This document shows positions 59,448 to 64,000 of a stretch of DNA of 64,000 nucleotides, piece after piece; the first letter of the stretch is position 1, and every line of letters starts with the position of its first letter. Source of the DNA: Ardenticatenaceae bacterium. Its GTDB lineage: Bacteria > Chloroflexota > Anaerolineae > Promineifilales > Promineifilaceae. The notes under the pieces are model-generated. The model saw nothing but the letters and a program-made list of their open reading frames with translations, was not told the DNA's origin and ran no database searches. Location of the stretch: NCBI GenBank assembly GCA_011525915.1, contig WYBM01000038.1, positions 1 through 64,000 of the forward strand, written 5' to 3'. Both the position numbers and the translations under genes were made by a program.

Positions 59448-59462
59448 AACGTCATGCCAAAC

Positions 59463-59484
59463 AGCCGACTTTGTGAAGTCGGCT
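59463..59484. terminator. Hairpin between nuoK and nuoL
   Basis: AGCCGACTT (59463-59471) and AAGTCGGCT (59476-59484) form a perfect 9-bp stem with a TGTG loop. On the + strand it is followed by a T-run, so it would terminate antisense transcription. On the minus strand, where nuo genes are read, no T-run follows; there it would be a leader hairpin before nuoL. Confidence 0.6.
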
Positions 59485-59492
59485 GCCTCTTT

Positions 59493-59798
59493 TTATCCCT
59501 TCAATAAGTTAATTTCATCAATGTTGATGCTGCGTTTGGTGCGGAAGATAGTGACGATCAGGGCTAACCCCACGGCTACTTCCGCGGCCGCCACCACAAT
59601 CACAAAAAAGACCAGCACCTGGCCCTCAATGTTACCCAGGTGACGGGCAAAGGCCACAAAGAGCAGGTTGGCCGAATTAAGCATCATCTCAATGCACATA
59701 AAGATAATGATGGCATTGCGGCGTAACAAGACACCCAGGGCGCCAATGGTAAACAGGATGGCGCTGAGGGCTACGTACCATTCAACAGTCACTGTCAT
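59493..59798 (-). CDS. nuoK: NADH-quinone oxidoreductase subunit K
   Basis: The 101-residue, three-helix subunit has the family pattern [39 protein letters not shown] (about 15-53), with the conserved Glu in CIEMMLN, and [22 protein letters not shown] with the second Glu. Length is normal. Its start overlaps the nuoJ stop by 4 bp. Confidence 0.97.
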   Translation of the reverse strand: MTVTVEWYVALSAILFTIGALGVLLRRNAIIIFMCIEMMLNSANLLFVAFARHLGNIEGQVLVFFVIVVAAAEVAVGLALIVTIFRTKRSINIDEINLLKG

Positions 59799-60313
59799 GC
59801 TTTTACTCCTGGCTTTTTACGCAATGTAAAAATAGCCACACCGATGATGGCGGCAATCAGTAACACGCCGGTGACTTCAAAGGGAAAGACATAGGTTTCA
59901 AACAGGGCAAAGCCCAGCGCCCGGGGACTGCTGTCTGGCATGGTGGCCACGGCCGTGCCGCCCGTCTCCCCACTGAGCAGCATCAGGGCCACGGCCGTGA
60001 GCAGCAAAACACCTAAAAGGGTCGCTGTCGCTTGATGGAACCGCTCGCCTCCGGGACCACCAGCGCCGCGCAGCCGTTCTGCACCCAAGAGCATAATCAC
60101 AAACAAGAACAACACCATGATCGCCCCGGCATATACCGTAATCTGCACCATGGCAATAAACGGTGCATTTAACACCACATAAAAAACGGCAATCGTGGCA
60201 AAATTTAACACCAACCACAACGCACTGTGCACAGCATTCCGGCTGGTGACCATCATCAACGCCGCGGCAACCGCCACAATCGCCAAAATAATAAATACCA
60301 CTGGAATTCCCAT
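59795..60313 (-). CDS. nuoJ: NADH-quinone oxidoreductase subunit J
   Basis: The 172-residue, five-helix subunit has [55 protein letters not shown] (about 27-81), the typical pi-bulge region of helix 3. The C-terminal end is [26 protein letters not shown]. Length is normal. It is coupled to nuoK. A 190-bp gap with two hairpins and a repeat separates it from nuoI. Confidence 0.96.
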   Translation of the reverse strand: MGIPVVFIILAIVAVAAALMMVTSRNAVHSALWLVLNFATIAVFYVVLNAPFIAMVQITVYAGAIMVLFLFVIMLLGAERLRGAGGPGGERFHQATATLLGVLLLTAVALMLLSGETGGTAVATMPDSSPRALGFALFETYVFPFEVTGVLLIAAIIGVAIFTLRKKPGVKA

Positions 60314-60327
60314 ACCTTCCTCTTTAG

Positions 60328-60437
60328 GTAATCGGCAACAATTATTCAGAAATAAAATCGCTTGAAGCGTTGCCGATTACTCAAGTAAACCGCGAGAAAA
60401 CGCCTCTTTTTACGTCCGAAAACTTTTCGCGGTTTAC
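60328..60437. repeat. Two large inverted repeats between nuoI and nuoJ
   Basis: First: GTAATCGGCAAC (60328-60339) pairs with GTTGCCGATTAC (60369-60380), 12-bp arms. Second: GTAAACCGCGA (60385-60395) pairs with TCGCGGTTTAC (60427-60437), 11-bp arms. They lie back to back in the 189-bp nuoI-nuoJ gap. They could set mRNA stability or differential expression, or be a small mobile repeat. Confidence 0.7.
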
Positions 60438-60450
60438 CTAACCCTATTCA

Positions 60451-60496
60451 GTTTACTGACCACTGAACACTGACCACTGAATACTGACCACTGCTC
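60451..60496. repeat. Tandem ACTGACCACTGAAC-type repeat
   Basis: ACTGACCACTGAACACTG is followed by ACTGACCACTGA- and ACTGACCACTG-type units. It is a member of the dispersed repeat family, directly after the nuoI coding region on its 3' side. Confidence 0.65.
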
Positions 60497-60502
60497 ACTC
60501 TC

Positions 60503-61003
60503 CTACTTCGGATCTTCCATATCCGGAATAGAACGGTCAAATGTACCCGGCGCTACCTGCTGCGGGGTTGGCGCGCCATGCACCGGCACATCCACGATCA
60601 GCATTTCTTTGGTATAAATAGCGCTGGCCCGATCATAGAAGCTTAACTCGTAATTGTGTTCCAGCACAATAGCCTGGGTGGGGCAGGCATCTTCACAATA
60701 ACCGCAGAAAATGCAGCGCAGCATGTTAATTTCATACGTGCTGGCATACCGTTCGCCGGGCGAATACCTTTGTTCGTCTGTATTCTCAGACGCTTCTACA
60801 AAGATGGCGTCCGCCGGGCAGGCGGCGGCACATAGGGAACAGCCAATGCAGCGTTCCAGGCCATTGTCATACCGTTTTAGCTCGTGGCGGCCCTTAAAGC
60901 GGTGGCGTACCGGCCGCTTCACTTCTGGATATTGAATGGTGACGGGCGGTTGAAACAGGTGTTTCAACGTCGTTCCCAAACCTTTAATAATTTCACCAAT
61001 CAT
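60503..61003 (-). CDS. nuoI: NADH-quinone oxidoreductase subunit I
   Basis: NuoI carries clusters N6a and N6b of complex I. The 166-residue protein has two [4Fe-4S] motifs, [12 protein letters not shown] (about 52-63) and [12 protein letters not shown] (about 96-107). The N-terminal [19 protein letters not shown] is the membrane-associated segment. Length is normal. Confidence 0.97.
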   Translation of the reverse strand: MIGEIIKGLGTTLKHLFQPPVTIQYPEVKRPVRHRFKGRHELKRYDNGLERCIGCSLCAAACPADAIFVEASENTDEQRYSPGERYASTYEINMLRCIFCGYCEDACPTQAIVLEHNYELSFYDRASAIYTKEMLIVDVPVHGAPTPQQVAPGTFDRSIPDMEDPK

Positions 61004-61073
61004 ACAAATTCTCCAACATTGGCGATTCGGAGATAAGAGATTTCACCACTCTCCCAGTTCCAATGTCTAATCT

Positions 61074-62150
61074 CTAAAAAATTCCGGCAAACACACCCTC
61101 TTGCACCAGCACAATCATGACGCTGACGATGATGAAGTTAAACACGGAGAGCGGCAATAAAACTTTCCAACCAAAAGACATCAGTTGGTCATAGCGAAAA
61201 CGCGGTAGGGAAGCCCGAATCCAGATCATGACACATAGACCCAGGAAGACCTTTAAGGCCGTATACACAAACCCTAATGCCGGCACCTGGTCTACAAACG
61301 GGCCACGATAACCACCCAGGAAAAAGACGGCAAACAAGACACAAAAGATGATCATCTTCATATATTCGGCCAAAAAAAACATACCAAACCGCATACTGCT
61401 GTATTCCACCGTAAACCCGGCCGATAGTTCCTGCTCTGCTTCCAGCAAGTCAAACGGGGCGCGCTGCAGTTCAGCCAGGGCGGCGATCCAGAAAACAAGG
61501 GCCGCTACCGGCTGGAGGAAGATGTACCACATCCCTTTTTGCGCCGCCACGATCTCGCCCAAATCCATGGAGTTTGCCAGCATGATGGGCACCAGCACCG
61601 TCAGCCCCATCGCCAGTTCATAGCTGATCATCTGGGCCGAGGCGCGAATACCGCCTAACACAGCATACTTACTGTTGGAGGACCACCCTGCCAGCACCAC
61701 GCCGTACACGCTGATGGACGTAATGGCCAGAATAAAGAGGACGCCCACGTTAATGCCGGGGGCAATGGCAAAATAATCACCAGGCGTGATGAAGGGCACT
61801 TTACCCGCCCAGGGGATCACCGCCAGGATGAAAATGGCAGGGATCACCGTAATGATGGGCGCTAGAAAATAAACCCACTTGTCCACCATAGTTGGGGTCA
61901 TGTCTTCTTTGAAGAAGAGTTTAACAGCATCGGCCGCCGGCTGCATAAAACCGCCCAGTAGTTTACGTTCTTTGCCGTCACGGGAAGGTAGGGGAATATA
62001 CCCGGCGCGGTTGGGGCCCACACGATGCTGTAAGCGAGCCAGCAGTTTACGCTCTAGCAGGGTGGTATAGGCAAAACCAGTGATCACTACAAAGGTCATG
62101 ATAAAGCCCACAATCAGGGAGTAGACGGCTAATTGAAGGTTTGGTGACAT
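61074..62150 (-). CDS. nuoH: NADH-quinone oxidoreductase subunit H
   Basis: NuoH forms the quinone site together with NuoB and NuoD. The 358-residue membrane protein has LLERKLLARLQHRVGPNRAGYI (about 33-53), GGFMQPAADAVKLFFKED, and AALAELQRAPFDLLEAEQELSAGFTVEYSSMRFGMFFLAEYMKM with the conserved acidic residues of the quinone channel. Length slightly above E. coli (325). It lies 36 bp after nuoG. Confidence 0.97.
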   Translation of the reverse strand: MSPNLQLAVYSLIVGFIMTFVVITGFAYTTLLERKLLARLQHRVGPNRAGYIPLPSRDGKERKLLGGFMQPAADAVKLFFKEDMTPTMVDKWVYFLAPIITVIPAIFILAVIPWAGKVPFITPGDYFAIAPGINVGVLFILAITSISVYGVVLAGWSSNSKYAVLGGIRASAQMISYELAMGLTVLVPIMLANSMDLGEIVAAQKGMWYIFLQPVAALVFWIAALAELQRAPFDLLEAEQELSAGFTVEYSSMRFGMFFLAEYMKMIIFCVLFAVFFLGGYRGPFVDQVPALGFVYTALKVFLGLCVMIWIRASLPRFRYDQLMSFGWKVLLPLSVFNFIIVSVMIVLVQEGVFAGIF

Positions 62151-62185
62151 AGAAATCCTCTTAGGTTACTTCTTAGAAATGCTGA

Positions 62186-64000
62186 CTATGGCTGACTGAT
62201 TACAGAAATTTCAAAGTCAAGCACGCCGGGCATGTAAGGCACGCCGCGCAACACGGCCGTTCCCTGGAGCGCATGGCCATTCACATGAACGGTGGCCGGA
62301 ATATCACGGCCGTTGACGGCCACAGTTACTGCATACCCATCGGCCACCTGCAACTGGGCGGCGTCGGCTTCATTCACCCATAGTGTGGGCCGGGCCATAC
62401 GCGCCGCCAGCACCGAGGAATGGTTGATAAGCGTGCCTGGCGTGTACAGGGCCGCCGCCCGAATGAGCCGCACAGCGCCTGTCTGCGGGCTGGGCACATC
62501 AGGCACCTCAAACAGTTCCACAACGCCAGATTCGGCCGCAGCTGCCCACTGCTGCCCCAGGCCAGACTTGTTATCATAAGAGGTGCCACCGTAATACAAA
62601 TCTTCACGGCCAATGATAGGCCACTGTGCGGTGACGCGGGCCAGGGTGCGGTAATCCATACCCTGGTAGTAGGGTACGGCCGTGGCTATGTCACGAAACA
62701 CCAGGCTGGCCGCAAAGGCTGGTTTGCCCAACCCCATTTTTTCGCCTATCTGGGCAAAGATGCGCCAATCTTCCCGACTCTCGCCCACCGGTGAAATGGC
62801 CGGGTAATAACGCTGCACCCGCCGTTCACCGCTGGTGAATGTGCCTTCACGCTCGGCCCAACTTTGAGCGGGCAATACCACGTCAGCCAGTTTGGCCGTT
62901 TCCGTCAGGAACAATTCCTGCACTACCAGAAAGTCCAACTGGCCCCGGTCGGCCATGAGGCCATCACCCACCGGGTCTGTGCCGGCCACATACAAGGTAT
63001 TGATGTCTCCACTTTGTACCCCGGCATAAATGGCGGCGGCGTCTTTGCCGGGGGTATCCAGGGGTTTATACCCCGGCCCATAGGCGGGGTGAACGCCCAT
63101 ATCCCAGGCGCCCTGGGTATTGTTGTGCGGCCAGACGGCAATAAGCCCATTATTCTTGCGTCCGGCGTGGGCTGGTGAGGCATCTGTGGCGGCTTCCGTT
63201 TTTACCAGCAGCAGGTTGGCCAACAAACGGGCCAGCGCCTCTGTTTCGGCCAGGGTCAACCCTTCCGCGCCATAAAAAGCCACCAGGTTGTTAGCCTGGA
63301 TGATCGCGTCGGCGGCGGCTTTAATGGGCGTGGGCTCGGCCGTTTCCACCGCAATTTTGGTAGCATTTACCAGCTGACGGATGGTAGCCACCGCCTGCCC
63401 TGGCTGGTAATAAATGGCATGTGTGGCAAATTTATCCAGGCGTGTGGGGCGGGCATTGAGGATGACCAGCATGGCGCCGCGCTGCGCCGCTTGTTTCACC
63501 CGCAGCCACCAGATCGGCTCTTCTTCATGCAGGTCAGAAGCAGCCACAATGATGGCGTCACCCTGGCCCAATTCACCCAGGTTGCTGTCGCTGGCAATGC
63601 CCACCTGCGCGGTTACGTCACCGCCGGCCATTGTGCGGTTACCCAGGTCAATATGCGGTGTTTTTACACCCTGGCGCAGCAGTTTCTGGAAAAGAAACAG
63701 GTCTTCATTACTCATGCGGTCGCCGCTGAGGCCAGCGGCTTTATGGCCCACGCCATTTAGGTTGCTGGCTACCCGTTCAAGGGCTTCGTCCCAGCTTGTC
63801 TGCACCAGCTCACCGCCGCGGCGCACCAGCGGTTTTGTTAACCGATCGGGCGCATCGGCAAATTGATGCCCAAAGCGGTCACGGTCGTGTATCCATACCT
63901 CGTTGACGCTTTCGTTTTGCCGGGGCATGACACGTTTGATAACAGAACGGCCGCCGCTCTTGGCTTCACGCCGTGTGCTGAACGTGAGGTTGGCCCCTGC
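62186..64000 (-). CDS. nuoG: NADH-quinone oxidoreductase subunit G (partial, 5' end beyond window)
   Basis: The frame stays open to the window edge, and the residues before the internal Met at 63928 (GGRSVIKRVMPRQNESVNEVWIHDRDRFGHQFAD) match NuoG, so the true start lies outside. The visible 604 residues cover the end of the Fe-S region and the molybdopterin-oxidoreductase-like domain (LTKPLVRRGGELVQTSWDEALERVA; YVAGTDPVGDG; VVLPAQSWAEREGTFTSGERRVQRY). This domain is non-catalytic in most NuoG. The N-terminal [2Fe-2S] and first [4Fe-4S] sites are not in view. Confidence 0.93.
   Translation of the reverse strand, partial: AGANLTFSTRREAKSGGRSVIKRVMPRQNESVNEVWIHDRDRFGHQFADAPDRLTKPLVRRGGELVQTSWDEALERVASNLNGVGHKAAGLSGDRMSNEDLFLFQKLLRQGVKTPHIDLGNRTMAGGDVTAQVGIASDSNLGELGQGDAIIVAASDLHEEEPIWWLRVKQAAQRGAMLVILNARPTRLDKFATHAIYYQPGQAVATIRQLVNATKIAVETAEPTPIKAAADAIIQANNLVAFYGAEGLTLAETEALARLLANLLLVKTEAATDASPAHAGRKNNGLIAVWPHNNTQGAWDMGVHPAYGPGYKPLDTPGKDAAAIYAGVQSGDINTLYVAGTDPVGDGLMADRGQLDFLVVQELFLTETAKLADVVLPAQSWAEREGTFTSGERRVQRYYPAISPVGESREDWRIFAQIGEKMGLGKPAFAASLVFRDIATAVPYYQGMDYRTLARVTAQWPIIGREDLYYGGTSYDNKSGLGQQWAAAAESGVVELFEVPDVPSPQTGAVRLIRAAALYTPGTLINHSSVLAARMARPTLWVNEADAAQLQVADGYAVTVAVNGRDIPATVHVNGHALQGTAVLRGVPYMPGVLDFEISVISQP

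Overview
The window looks like chromosomal DNA of a Chloroflexota bacterium, most likely an Anaerolineae-type lineage. This is an inference from gene content: a nuo operon of the proton-pumping type, coxD/coxE/xdhC-type molybdo-hydroxylase maturation genes, a BTAD-type regulator and a compact extracellular contractile injection system (eCIS). No rRNA or taxonomic marker is present. GC content is moderate to high. The palindrome ACGGCCGT is strikingly over-represented, inside and between genes: I counted 14 exact copies by eye in the first 5.7 kb, where well under one is expected.

Region 1 (0.2-16 kb) is housekeeping and metabolic. It holds a penicillin-acylase-family hydrolase, a minimal prepilin peptidase, an aldolase-like protein overlapping an enolase-superfamily MenC/NAAAR enzyme, proC, a Phd-type antitoxin next to a truncated PIN toxin, and a reverse-strand set of xdhC, nth, coxE-like, DUF1997-like and moxR/coxD-like genes. 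An SDR follows, then a reverse-strand MoeA-like / tryptophanase-like / GNAT operon. No molybdo-hydroxylase structural genes are in the window.

Region 2 (16.3-17.0 kb) is a probable selenoprotein of the iodothyronine-deiodinase-like thioredoxin fold. One in-frame TGA (16498-16500) lies at the family's selenocysteine position and is followed by a hairpin with bacterial SECIS geometry.

Region 3 (17.3-49.2 kb) is a complete-looking eCIS locus, all on the + strand. A BTAD/SARP-like regulator precedes a small conserved protein, one sheath, one tube, a zinc-motif baseplate protein, a Pro-rich protein, a DUF4255 cap/terminator, the AAA+ ATPase and a small conserved protein. A cargo island follows: four DUF4157 ('eCIS core') proteins with shared N-terminal halves and variable C-termini, plus an Lgt-like membrane protein. 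Then come the baseplate and spike genes: CIS_tube/Afp7-like, LysM, gp27-like hub, gp5-like spike, PAAR-like tip, gp25-like, two J-like proteins, a gpI/beta-helix protein and a DUF6519-like protein. The variable C-termini (one an M35 Asp-zincin, one SleB-like, two related unknowns) lack the ACGGCCGT signature that marks the rest of the window, which suggests recent module exchange. Related intergenic repeats sit at both ends of the locus, in opposite orientation, and inside the cargo island.

Region 4 (49.3-64 kb) is on the reverse strand. An SDR and a TetR regulator have two candidate TetR operators. The nuo cluster follows in the order G(partial)-H-I-J-K-L-M, then a terminator, a metallophosphoesterase, a molybdopterin oxidoreductase and nuoN.
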